This document shows positions 17,833 through 25,810 of a DNA stretch of 64,000 nt, piece by piece. Under the pieces are notes generated by a model. That model saw only the letters and a program-made list of their open reading frames with translations, made no database searches and was not told the DNA's origin. Source of the stretch: Actinomyces provencensis (GTDB lineage: Bacteria > Actinomycetota > Actinomycetes > Actinomycetales > Actinomycetaceae); the NCBI RefSeq assembly GCF_900155435.1, contig NZ_LT700212.1, positions 2,896,487 to 2,960,486 on the forward strand. The letters are read 5' to 3'. The first letter of the stretch is position 1. Each line of letters starts with the position of its first letter. Position numbers and translations under genes: made by a program.

Positions 17833-19086
17833 TCACTCGATGAGGTCCACGTTCCTGTCGGGCACCCCGTCCTCGTTCATGTCGTGGTGGCGCACCTTGC
17901 GGGCGTCCCATCGCAGCAGGGCCGCAGCCAGGGTTGCCGCCAGCATCGTCCCCAGCAGGATGGCGATCTTCGCGCCGTCGGTGTGCTCCCCGTCGGGGAA
18001 GGACAGCTCGGCGATGAGCAGGGAGACGGTGAACCCGATACCGGCAAGGAAGCCGACGGGCAAGAGGTCACGCAGCCCGATTGCGTCGGGCAGGCGCAGC
18101 GCAGTGAACTTCGTGGTCACCAGGGTCGTGGCCAGGACGCCGATGAGCTTTCCGGCCACCAGGGCGACGACGATCGCCAGGACGACGGGCTGGAGCAGGA
18201 TCCCTTCGGGACCCTCGCCCTCCAGCAGTGAGACGCCCGCGGAGAAGAAGGCGAACACCGGCAGGGCCACACCGTTGGAGAAGGGGCGCAGGTCCTCGTC
18301 GAAGCGCCGGGTCCGAGGCTCCACTTCGCCGTGGACAGGGCGAGCGGGCACCGTGAAGCCGAGGAGGACCCCGGCGATCGTCGCGTGGACCCCGGAGGAA
18401 TGCATGGCACCCCACGCCACCACCGCCAGGGGCACCAAGAGGTACCAGCGGGGGTCGCGCGCACGCACGGCCACGGCGAACGCGGCCACCGCTGCCAGGG
18501 AGGCGACCAGGGCCACCGGATCGATGCCCGCGGTGTAGAAGGCGGCGATGACGATGATGGCCAGCAGGTCATCGACCACCGCCAGGGTCAGCAGGAAGGT
18601 CCTCAGCGCCTTGGGCAGGCCCGTGCCGAAGATCGCCAGGACTGCCAGGGCGAAGGCGATGTCCGTCGCGGTGGGGATGGCCCAGCCGTGCAGGGCAGCG
18701 GTGTCACCCGAGAGGTGGATGATCAGGGTGAACAGCGCCGCAGGCGTGAGCATTCCGCCGATGGCGGCCAGCACCGGAACTGCGGCCTCGCGCGGGTTGC
18801 GCAGGCTCCCCCTGATGACCTCATGCTTGAGCTCGACACCGACGACGAAGAAGAACACTGCCAGCAGGCCGTCAGCCGCCCACTCCGAGACACTGAGATC
18901 CAGGTGGAGCATCCCGGGGCCGAAGGTGAAGTGGGAGATCGCCTCGTAGGTTCCCCGCCAGGGGGAGTTGGCCCACACCAGGGCCACAGTGGCTGCAGCG
19001 AGCAGCAGCATCCCACTGACGGTCTCAGTGGTCACCCACCGCCGGTAACGGGCTCGGGCTGAACGCACACGCGTGAACTGGGTCAT
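17833..19086 (-). CDS. nhaA: Na+/H+ antiporter NhaA
   Basis: Integral membrane antiporter of 417 residues exchanging Na+ or Li+ for protons in pH and salt homeostasis. About 11-12 hydrophobic segments are visible. Family signatures include FFFVVGVELKHEV near residue 80, IPTATDIAFALAVLAIFG with Asp142, and AVVDDLLAII with the paired Asp172-Asp173. These correspond to the ion-binding aspartates of the E. coli protein (Asp133, Asp163, Asp164). A C-terminal hydrophilic tail follows. The gene lies downstream of the oligopeptide transporter on the same strand but is separated from it by 190 bp and a hairpin, so it is probably its own unit. Confidence 0.95.
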   Translation of the reverse strand: MTQFTRVRSARARYRRWVTTETVSGMLLLAAATVALVWANSPWRGTYEAISHFTFGPGMLHLDLSVSEWAADGLLAVFFFVVGVELKHEVIRGSLRNPREAAVPVLAAIGGMLTPAALFTLIIHLSGDTAALHGWAIPTATDIAFALAVLAIFGTGLPKALRTFLLTLAVVDDLLAIIVIAAFYTAGIDPVALVASLAAVAAFAVAVRARDPRWYLLVPLAVVAWGAMHSSGVHATIAGVLLGFTVPARPVHGEVEPRTRRFDEDLRPFSNGVALPVFAFFSAGVSLLEGEGPEGILLQPVVLAIVVALVAGKLIGVLATTLVTTKFTALRLPDAIGLRDLLPVGFLAGIGFTVSLLIAELSFPDGEHTDGAKIAILLGTMLAATLAAALLRWDARKVRHHDMNEDGVPDRNVDLIE

Positions 19087-19209
19087 CTGTCTCCTCGGGT
19101 CGATCCCCGACGGCCGGACATGCCGACGGAGATGTCGACCAGACTTCCCGACGCACCGGTGATCAGCCTACCCGCACCCCCGGGCCTGCCCGCACGGACT
19201 GGGCCCAGG

Positions 19210-19270
19210 GGTGGGGAGACGCACAGTGGGGTCACGCCCACCGGGGGCAGGGTGCGTTGCTCTCCCCACC
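19210..19270 (-). terminator. Possible terminator after the oligopeptide ATPase gene
   Basis: GGTGGGGAGA at 19210-19219 pairs perfectly with TCTCCCCACC at 19261-19270. The 41-nt loop can fold further. It lies 7 nt beyond the stop at 19277, in the orientation of the dpp operon. Confidence 0.45.
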
Positions 19271-19276
19271 CAGGTG

Positions 19277-21196
19277 TCACAGGTTCAGCTGGATCCTCCG
19301 CCCGGGCACGGCCTCGATGAGCTCACGCGTGTAGTCCTGGGTGGGATGGGCGAAGAGGTCGTCGGAGGATGCCTGTTCAACCAACTTCCCGTGCTCCATG
19401 ACCACCACGTCGTCGGCGATCTGGCGCACCACGGCCAGGTCGTGGGTGATGAAGAGGTAGGACAGTCCCAGTTGCGCCTGCAGGTCGTTGAGCAGGTTGA
19501 GGATCTGGTTCTGCACCAGGACGTCCAGGGCGGAGACGGCCTCGTCCAGGACGACCACCTCGGGGTTCAGCGCCAGTGCACGCGCCACGGCCACGCGCTG
19601 GCGCTGCCCACCGGAGAGCTCGTTCGGATAGCGGCGCATGACCGAGCGGGGCAGGGCCACCAGGTCCAGCAGCTCCTGGACGCGGGCGAGGCGCTCGGCC
19701 TTGGAGCCGATGCCGTGGACCCGCAGGGGTTCCTCGATGATCCGGAAGATCGAGTACATCGGGTCCAGGGAACCATAGGGGTTCTGGAAGACGACCTGCA
19801 GCTTGCGTCGCAGGGCGAAGAGCTCCTTGTCGTTGAGCTCCGAGCAGTCCTGCTCTTTGAAGTAGACCTTGCCCGATGTCGGGTCCAGCAGGTTGAGCAC
19901 CATGTTGGCCACCGTCGACTTGCCCGATCCGGACTCGCCGACCAGCGCCAGGGTGGTGCCGGTGCGCAGCCCGAAGGACACGTCGTCCACGGCCAGCAGC
20001 TTCTTGGCCTCGCCCTTCGCCCCGCGCACGTCGAACTCCTTGGTCAGGTGCTCGACACGGATGATGTCGGAGGTCGCGACCGACCCCGCCCCGGAACCCG
20101 TCAGCTCCTCCTCGGTGACCTCGATGCCGCGGGCGTGCGCGGACTCGATGCGTGCCGAGGCCAGGGAGGGTGCGGCCGCCACGAGGCGCTGGGTGTAGGG
20201 GTGCTGCGGGTGCTGGAGGATCTCCAGCGCCGGTCCCGACTCCACGATGCGGCCACGGTGCATGACCACCAGCTGCTCGGCGCGCTCCGCGGCCAGCCCC
20301 AGGTCATGGGTGATGAAGAGGACGGCCGTGCCCAGCTCTGCGGTCATCTGCCCGAGGTGGTCGAGGATCCGGCGTTGGACGGTGACGTCCAGGGCCGAGG
20401 TGGGCTCGTCGGCGATGAGCAGCTTGGGGTGGGCCGCCAGCCCGATGGCGATGAGGACGCGCTGGCGCATGCCGCCGGAGAACTCGTGCGGGTACTGCTT
20501 GGCGCGCCGCTCCGCGTCGGGCAGCCCGGCCTCCTCCAGCAGTGTGGCGACGCGCGCCCCGCCCTCGGAGCGTGGCACGACGTGGTTGGCCTCGAGGGCC
20601 TCCTTGACCTGCTTGCCGACGCGCAGCACCGGGTTGAGGTTGGTCATGGGGTCCTGGGGGACCAGGCCGATGCCGGATCCGCGCAGCTCCACCCACTGCT
20701 TGGTGGAGAGGTTGGTGATGTCGCGACCGTTGAACTCGATGGTTCCACCGGTCACCCGGCCGGTGCCGGGCAGCAGCCCGATGATGGCGGCCGCGGTCGT
20801 CGACTTGCCCGACCCGGACTCGCCCACGATGGCCACCGTCTGGCCGGGGTAGATGGTCAGGTTCGCCCCGCGCACGGCGGGCACGGTACCCGTGGAGGAG
20901 GTGAAGGCGACCTCCAGGTCCGTGATCTCCAGCAGGGGATTGGCGTCGTCGGGGTGGTCGTCCTCGTACGAGGGCGACGCAGTGGGCGCGGGGGTCCCGG
21001 CGTCGGCGTCCAAAGCGGCGTCGTCGCCGAGGACCGCGCGCGTGACGGGGGCGCGCAGCTCCTCCTCGGAGGGGCCGCCGGCCTCGTCACCGACGGGCAG
21101 GGGATTGCCCTCGGGGATGGGCTCGATGGGTGGGACCGCGCCGGAGAACTCGGGGTCCGTGCGCGGGATGCCAGCGGGGTTGAGTGGATCTGTCAC
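19277..21196 (-). CDS. Oligopeptide ABC transporter, fused double ATPase (DppD-DppF)
   Basis: 639-residue protein with two complete ABC ATPase domains that energise peptide import. An acidic, Pro-rich tail of about 90 residues comes first. Domain 1 has GESGSGKST, SGGMRQRVLIA and LLIADEPTSALD. Domain 2 has GESGSGKSTVANMV, LSGGQRQRVAVA and VVVLDEAVSALD (Glu-Ala in place of Glu-Pro). OppD/F-type C-terminal extensions follow each domain. The GTG at 21196 overlaps the upstream permease stop as GTGA, giving tight coupling. Many bacteria encode the two ATPases separately, and fusions are common in actinobacteria. Confidence 0.94.
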   Translation of the reverse strand: MTDPLNPAGIPRTDPEFSGAVPPIEPIPEGNPLPVGDEAGGPSEEELRAPVTRAVLGDDAALDADAGTPAPTASPSYEDDHPDDANPLLEITDLEVAFTSSTGTVPAVRGANLTIYPGQTVAIVGESGSGKSTTAAAIIGLLPGTGRVTGGTIEFNGRDITNLSTKQWVELRGSGIGLVPQDPMTNLNPVLRVGKQVKEALEANHVVPRSEGGARVATLLEEAGLPDAERRAKQYPHEFSGGMRQRVLIAIGLAAHPKLLIADEPTSALDVTVQRRILDHLGQMTAELGTAVLFITHDLGLAAERAEQLVVMHRGRIVESGPALEILQHPQHPYTQRLVAAAPSLASARIESAHARGIEVTEEELTGSGAGSVATSDIIRVEHLTKEFDVRGAKGEAKKLLAVDDVSFGLRTGTTLALVGESGSGKSTVANMVLNLLDPTSGKVYFKEQDCSELNDKELFALRRKLQVVFQNPYGSLDPMYSIFRIIEEPLRVHGIGSKAERLARVQELLDLVALPRSVMRRYPNELSGGQRQRVAVARALALNPEVVVLDEAVSALDVLVQNQILNLLNDLQAQLGLSYLFITHDLAVVRQIADDVVVMEHGKLVEQASSDDLFAHPTQDYTRELIEAVPGRRIQLNL

Positions 21197-22167
21197 TTCT
21201 TGCGCGCCTTCGGGTCGAGGGCTTCGCGCACGGCGTCGCCCATCATGATGAAGCTCAGGACGGTCAGGGCCAGGGCCAGTGCCGGGTAGAAGAGGACCAT
21301 GGGCCTCACCCGCAGTGAGACCTGGGCGGTGGAGATGTCCCCGCCCCAGGACACGATCGAGGGCGGCAGACCGATGCCGAGGAAGGACAGGGACGCCTCC
21401 GCGACGATGAAGGTCCCCAGTGCCACAGTGGCGTAGACGATGATCGGGGCCATCGCGTTGGGCAGGATGTGGCTGGTGAGGATGCGCCACTTGGAGGCGC
21501 CGGTGGCGCGGGCCGCCGTCACGAACTCCTCGTTCTTGGCCGACATCACGGCACCTCGGGTGATGCGCGCGATCTGGGTCCACCCGAAGGCGGCCAGCAC
21601 GATCACGACCATCCAGACCGTGCGGTGCTCCTTGAACATCTGCATGATGACGATGGCCGCCAGCAGCAGGGGGACCGCGAAGAAGATGTCGGTGAAACGC
21701 GAGATCAGCGCGTCGATCCAGCCTCCCAGGAAGCCGGCGAGTGAACCCAGGACGGACCCGATCACGACGACGACCAAGGTCGTGAAGACGCCGACCGTGA
21801 CCGAGGCGCGGGCCCCGTAGATGACGCGAGAGTAGATGTCGCACCCCTGCTTGTCGAAGCCGAAGGGATGCCCGGGGGCGGGGGTGACGAGAGAGTTGCC
21901 CAGTTCACAGAAACGGGGATCCTGGGAGGTGAAGAGTCCCGGGAACAGCGAGAGCAGCACGGCGAACAGGATGATGAGGGACGAGATCCAGAAGAGGGGT
22001 CTGCGCCGGAGGTTCTTCCACGCCTCACCCCACATGGACGAGGGGGCGGAGTCGTCGGCGACGGCGTCGACGGCACCCAGGCCGGTCTCGTCGACGTCGG
22101 AGACGTAGTGCTGCTGGCCCCGGCGGGTGCGCTGGATGCGTGCGGAGGGGATGTGGTGGTCACTCAT
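21193..22167 (-). CDS. Oligopeptide ABC transporter permease, DppC/OppC-like
   Basis: 324-residue inner-membrane permease. A long cytoplasmic N-terminal tail of about 75 residues precedes RRPLFWISSLIILFAVLLSL, the first membrane helix. Later the EAA-type loop (FVTAARATGASKWRILTSHI) is clear, followed by IIVYATVALGTFIVAEASLS and SFLGIGLPPSIVSWG, all typical of DppC. The ATG at 22167 overlaps the dppB stop by 8 nt. It forms the heterodimeric channel with the product of the preceding gene. Confidence 0.94.
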   Translation of the reverse strand: MSDHHIPSARIQRTRRGQQHYVSDVDETGLGAVDAVADDSAPSSMWGEAWKNLRRRPLFWISSLIILFAVLLSLFPGLFTSQDPRFCELGNSLVTPAPGHPFGFDKQGCDIYSRVIYGARASVTVGVFTTLVVVVIGSVLGSLAGFLGGWIDALISRFTDIFFAVPLLLAAIVIMQMFKEHRTVWMVVIVLAAFGWTQIARITRGAVMSAKNEEFVTAARATGASKWRILTSHILPNAMAPIIVYATVALGTFIVAEASLSFLGIGLPPSIVSWGGDISTAQVSLRVRPMVLFYPALALALTVLSFIMMGDAVREALDPKARKK

Positions 22168-23086
22168 AGCGGATCCTCGGGTCGAGCACGGCGTACAGGA
22201 GGTCGACCAGCAGGTTGGCCACGATGTACACGAGCACCAGGACGGTGGTGAACGAGACGACGGTGGCGGACTCACCGCGGGTGATGGCCTGCCACAGCGT
22301 CCCTCCCACGCCGGAGATGTTGAAGATGCCCTCGGTGATGATCGCGCCGCCCATCAGGGCGCCCAGGTCGCCTCCGAGGAAGGTGACGACGGGGATCAGG
22401 GAGTTGCGCAGTACGTGGCGCTGCATGACGGCTCCGTTGGAGAGTCCCTTGGCGCGCGCGGTGCGCACGAAGTCGGCGGAGACGTGCTCGGACACCGACT
22501 GGCGCGTGAGTCGGAGGACGTAGGCCAGGGACTGGGCGCCCAGCACGATGGCTGGCATCGTGAGCGCCTTGAACGAGACGTTCGGACCGACGGTGGTGGG
22601 CAGGATCCCCCACTTCACCCCGATGAGGAACTGCATGACGAAGCCGATGACGAAGGTCGGCACCGAGATGACGACCAGTGAGACCACCAGGACGGTGGAG
22701 TCGAACCATCCCCCACGCCTGATGCCCGCCACGACGCCGGCGGAGATGCCCAGGATTGCTTCGATCAGCAGGGCGTAGACCGCGAGCTTGATGGTGATCG
22801 GGAATGCATGCGCCATGACCTCGCTGACAGGACGCCCGGAGAAGGTCGAGCCGAAGTCGAGGGTGACGACGCCCTTGAGGTACAGCAGGTACTGGAGCCA
22901 GAAGGGCTTGTCCAGGTTGAACTCGGCGGTGATCTTGGCGCGTGCTGCCTCTGTGAGACCGCGGTCGCCGCCCAGGGCTTCGACCGGATTGCCGGGCATC
23001 AGGTACACCATCGCGAAGATCAGGAACGTCGCCCCGAAGAAGACCGGGATGGTCTGGAGGAGTCGACGTCCGACGTATCGGAGCAT
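22160..23086 (-). CDS. Oligopeptide ABC transporter permease, DppB/OppB-like
   Basis: 308-residue permease starting MLRYVGRRLLQTIPVFFGAT, the hallmark N-terminus of DppB/OppB, followed by the FxxxxLxPGxP motif (YLMPGNPVEALGG). The EAA loop is FVRTARAKGLSNGAVMQRHV. AAAGGAACC precedes the ATG. It is the first gene of the dppB-dppC-dppDF run. The binding-protein gene lies 545 bp upstream beyond a strong hairpin, so the permease-ATPase genes may be transcribed at a lower level or from their own promoter. Confidence 0.94.
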   Translation of the reverse strand: MLRYVGRRLLQTIPVFFGATFLIFAMVYLMPGNPVEALGGDRGLTEAARAKITAEFNLDKPFWLQYLLYLKGVVTLDFGSTFSGRPVSEVMAHAFPITIKLAVYALLIEAILGISAGVVAGIRRGGWFDSTVLVVSLVVISVPTFVIGFVMQFLIGVKWGILPTTVGPNVSFKALTMPAIVLGAQSLAYVLRLTRQSVSEHVSADFVRTARAKGLSNGAVMQRHVLRNSLIPVVTFLGGDLGALMGGAIITEGIFNISGVGGTLWQAITRGESATVVSFTTVLVLVYIVANLLVDLLYAVLDPRIRYE

Positions 23087-23550
23087 GGGGTGGTTCCTTT
23101 GGGGAAGGGACGGTCGCGCCCATCCCCGGTCACCGGAGGGGTGGGTCGCACCTCTGTCCCGGTGGACGCGGTTCGGTCGCGTTCACAGTCAGTCTTCGCA
23201 GGATCCCGGATCGCGGGCTCCCACCGGGGTGGTGCGCCGCCAGGCGCTCTCCAACCCAGGAGCAGCATAGGGTAAACGACGGGCAAACCGCACCCATCTG
23301 GCCGACATGTCACACCTGCCCACAGGCCATGCGGAGTCGCATCGTGCGCAACTGCCCCGTCCGCGCGACCAGGTACCTCCGGATTGACGAGGGCGGCGCG
23401 GTCGCGGCGTGGCGGTGGTGAGGGAGCGTCCGGCTCGGCGTACCTCCCGTGTGCGGAGTGGCAGTGTCCCACCCGGAGCACGTCCCGGACACAGTGGTGG
23501 CAGGCGCGGAGGATCGCTGGACGCGACGGACTCCGCGGCGGTCTTGAACA
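23087..23550. other. Long gap between dppA and dppB
   Basis: 464 bases (beyond the dppA terminator) with no supportable gene. It probably holds a secondary promoter for dppB. No clean -10/-35 pair could be placed. Confidence 0.45.
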
Positions 23551-23594
23551 CACGCTGTGGCGGGTGGGAAAGAATCCCCACCCGCCACAGCGTG
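23551..23594 (-). terminator. Strong terminator/attenuator after dppA
   Basis: Perfect 18-bp stem (CACGCTGTGGCGGGTGGG and its complement) with an 8-nt AAAGAATC loop. It starts 38 nt beyond the dppA stop. It is the strongest hairpin in the window and would let the binding protein be made in excess over the permeases. Confidence 0.82.
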
Positions 23595-23631
23595 CAATGC
23601 GTTCCGGCCCGTCAGGGACGGTCAGCGGATG

Positions 23632-25257
23632 TCAGCCCTGCTTGGTGATCTCGTATGCCAGGGGCACGGAGTTCCAGCCGAACTCAACGTTCTCGACGTT
23701 CTGCGACCAGCCGCCGGAGACGTTCTGGTACCACAGGGGGATGGCCGGGAGATCCTTGAACAGGACCTCCTGGGCCTGGTCGAGCAGTGTGTTGGCCTCA
23801 TCGGCGGAGGTGGCTGCCGATGCCTGGGTCATGAGGTCATCGAACTCCGCGGAGGAGTAGTCGCCGTCATTGGACCCGGCACCCGTCCCGTACAGGGGGG
23901 CGAGGAAGTTGAACTTGCTGGGGTAGTCGGCCTGCCATCCGGAACGGAACGCGCCCGTGATGGTGCGACCGGTGACGTCGGTACGCAAGGACTTGAAGTC
24001 GGGGTACGGGTTGCCCTCGGCGTCGATGCCCAGCGTGTTCTTGATCTGGTTGGACACTGCGTCGACCCACGCCTTGTGCGGCCCATCGGAGTTGTAGCCG
24101 ATGGTGAAGGTGCCCGACCACGGGGAGATGGCATCTGCCTGGGCCCACAGTTCCTTGGCCTTGTCGGCGTCGAAGGTGAGGACCTCGTTGCCGGGGATGG
24201 CGTCGTTGTATCCGTCGATGACGGGGGACGTGAAGTCCTTGGCCGGGGTGCGGGTGCCGGAGAAGACCTTCTCAGTGATCTCCTCGCGGTTGATCGCGTA
24301 GGAGAGTGCCTCGCGGCGCAGTGCGCCCTCGTCGCCGGAGAAGTGCTCCAAGTCCTGGGGAATCGTGAAGGACTGGAAGATCGCCGCGGGCTGGTTGACC
24401 GCGCGGTCACCCAGATCCTGCTCATAGGTGGCGATCGCGGAGTCGGGCAGCTGGTCCAGGACGTCGAGGACGCCGGAGAGCAGATCCTGGTAGGCGGCAT
24501 CGAGCTCGGCGTAGAAGACGACGTCGACTCCGCCATTCTGCGCCTGGCGGTCACCCGTGTAGCCCTCGTTGGGAACCAGGGAGATCTTGACGTTGTGCTC
24601 CCACGCGGAGTCGGAGGCCAGCTTGTAGGGTCCGTTGCCGACGGGCGTCTCGCCGCCGGCCTCAGGATCGGCGAGCGTGGAGTCCGGGAGGGGGTAGAAG
24701 GCCGAGTAGCCCAGGCGCGAGGGGAAGTCGGACTCCGCCTGCTTGAGCTTGACGGTGAAGGTCGTGTCATCCACGACGGTCAGGCCCGAGAGGTCACCCG
24801 AGCCCTCGTCGTCCGCACCCTCGATGGGGGCGAAGAAGTAGGCGGAGAGGTCGGCGTTCTTCGCGCCGGCCTTCCAGGCGTCCACGAAGTTGGAGGCCTT
24901 GACGTCAGTGCCGTCGGTGAACTTCTGCCCGGACTTCAGCTTGATCGTCCAGGTGATGTTGTCATCCGACTCGATGGACTCCGCGACCTCGTTGTGCGTG
25001 GCACCGTCGGCGCCGTAATAGACCAGGCCTGCGAAGAGGAGGTCGATGATCTTGCCGCCCCCGACCTCATTGGTGTTGGTCGGGATCAGGGGGTTCTGGG
25101 GCTCGGAACCATTGATGGTCACGATGCCCGTGGACGTACCGGCAGCGTCGCCGCTGGCCGCTCCGGACTCGCCCGACTCGGAACCGCCGCCGGAGCATGC
25201 GGTGAGCGTCAGCGCGAGGACGGCGGGCACTGCCAGCCAAGATCGCTTCAGATTCAT
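23632..25257 (-). CDS. Peptide ABC transporter substrate-binding lipoprotein (DppA/OppA family)
   Basis: 541-residue extracellular lipoprotein. The signal peptide MNLKRSWLAVPAVLALTLTAC ends in a lipobox (LTAC), followed by a flexible Gly/Ser/Glu linker. The body is SBP_bac_5-like: NPLIPTNTNEVGGGKIIDLL near the N-terminus, LKSGQKFTDGTDVKASNFVD and NGPYKL are typical peptide-binding-protein motifs. The ATG is preceded by AGGAGG. It captures oligopeptides for the permease and ATPase genes downstream. A strong terminator follows the stop codon. Confidence 0.94.
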   Translation of the reverse strand: MNLKRSWLAVPAVLALTLTACSGGGSESGESGAASGDAAGTSTGIVTINGSEPQNPLIPTNTNEVGGGKIIDLLFAGLVYYGADGATHNEVAESIESDDNITWTIKLKSGQKFTDGTDVKASNFVDAWKAGAKNADLSAYFFAPIEGADDEGSGDLSGLTVVDDTTFTVKLKQAESDFPSRLGYSAFYPLPDSTLADPEAGGETPVGNGPYKLASDSAWEHNVKISLVPNEGYTGDRQAQNGGVDVVFYAELDAAYQDLLSGVLDVLDQLPDSAIATYEQDLGDRAVNQPAAIFQSFTIPQDLEHFSGDEGALRREALSYAINREEITEKVFSGTRTPAKDFTSPVIDGYNDAIPGNEVLTFDADKAKELWAQADAISPWSGTFTIGYNSDGPHKAWVDAVSNQIKNTLGIDAEGNPYPDFKSLRTDVTGRTITGAFRSGWQADYPSKFNFLAPLYGTGAGSNDGDYSSAEFDDLMTQASAATSADEANTLLDQAQEVLFKDLPAIPLWYQNVSGGWSQNVENVEFGWNSVPLAYEITKQG

Positions 25258-25810
25258 GGTGCCTCCTGGGATGCACGTGGATTCGGCTCTGGGGATGGGG
25301 TTCGCCAGATGCGCTCAAGACTGTAGCCGCAGGTCGGGCCCATCGCTTCTAGAGGCCACCATGTGGGTGTTACATTCGGGTAACGAAAGGTCTCGATCTG
25401 GTAAAAGTGCAGGTCAGCGAGCACTCTTTGGGGGTGTGGCTACCCTTGGCCACGGTTGTTGTGTAACACGGAGGTGACGAGTCGGGAGTCCTCGTGCAAC
25501 GCCCGGGCGCGAGGTGGTGTCGGGTCCCGGCCGCGTCCCCGGTGTCGTGATCCGGGACACCCTGTGGAGCCGTGGGGGCCCGCGGTCCTCACGGTGTACC
25601 CACTCTGACGTCGGCGGACAGGGGCGGAGCGTGTGATTGTGATGATGGCCATGTCCGTGTGAGCTGAAGCCACACTGTTGACACCCGACGCCTTGCGCGG
25701 CTTTGGTGTAGTTGACAGTATGAAGAATCGGTGGGTCGTCCCCGGGCGGGGCGGTCGGTCCTCCCGGTGGACAGGTGGGTCCGCCCGACGACCAACAAAG
25801 GGGGTCCCCG
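25258..25810. other. Divergent promoter region, dppA / GH16
   Basis: 553 bases between two divergent starts. A short inverted pair GTTAC (25369-25373) and GTAAC (25380-25384) lies about 110 nt upstream of dppA and may be an operator. No gene is supported. AAAGGGGG just before 25811 is the ribosome binding site that favours the GTG start of the GH16 gene. Confidence 0.45.

Noticed and set aside
19211..21289. 692-codon open frame opposite the DppDF ATPase gene
   Set aside because: Its composition mirrors the antisense of ABC ATPase codons; the real protein with Walker motifs is on the minus strand.
23557..25326. 589-codon plus-strand frame over dppA
   Set aside because: Antisense shadow of a lipoprotein gene with signal peptide and ribosome binding site.
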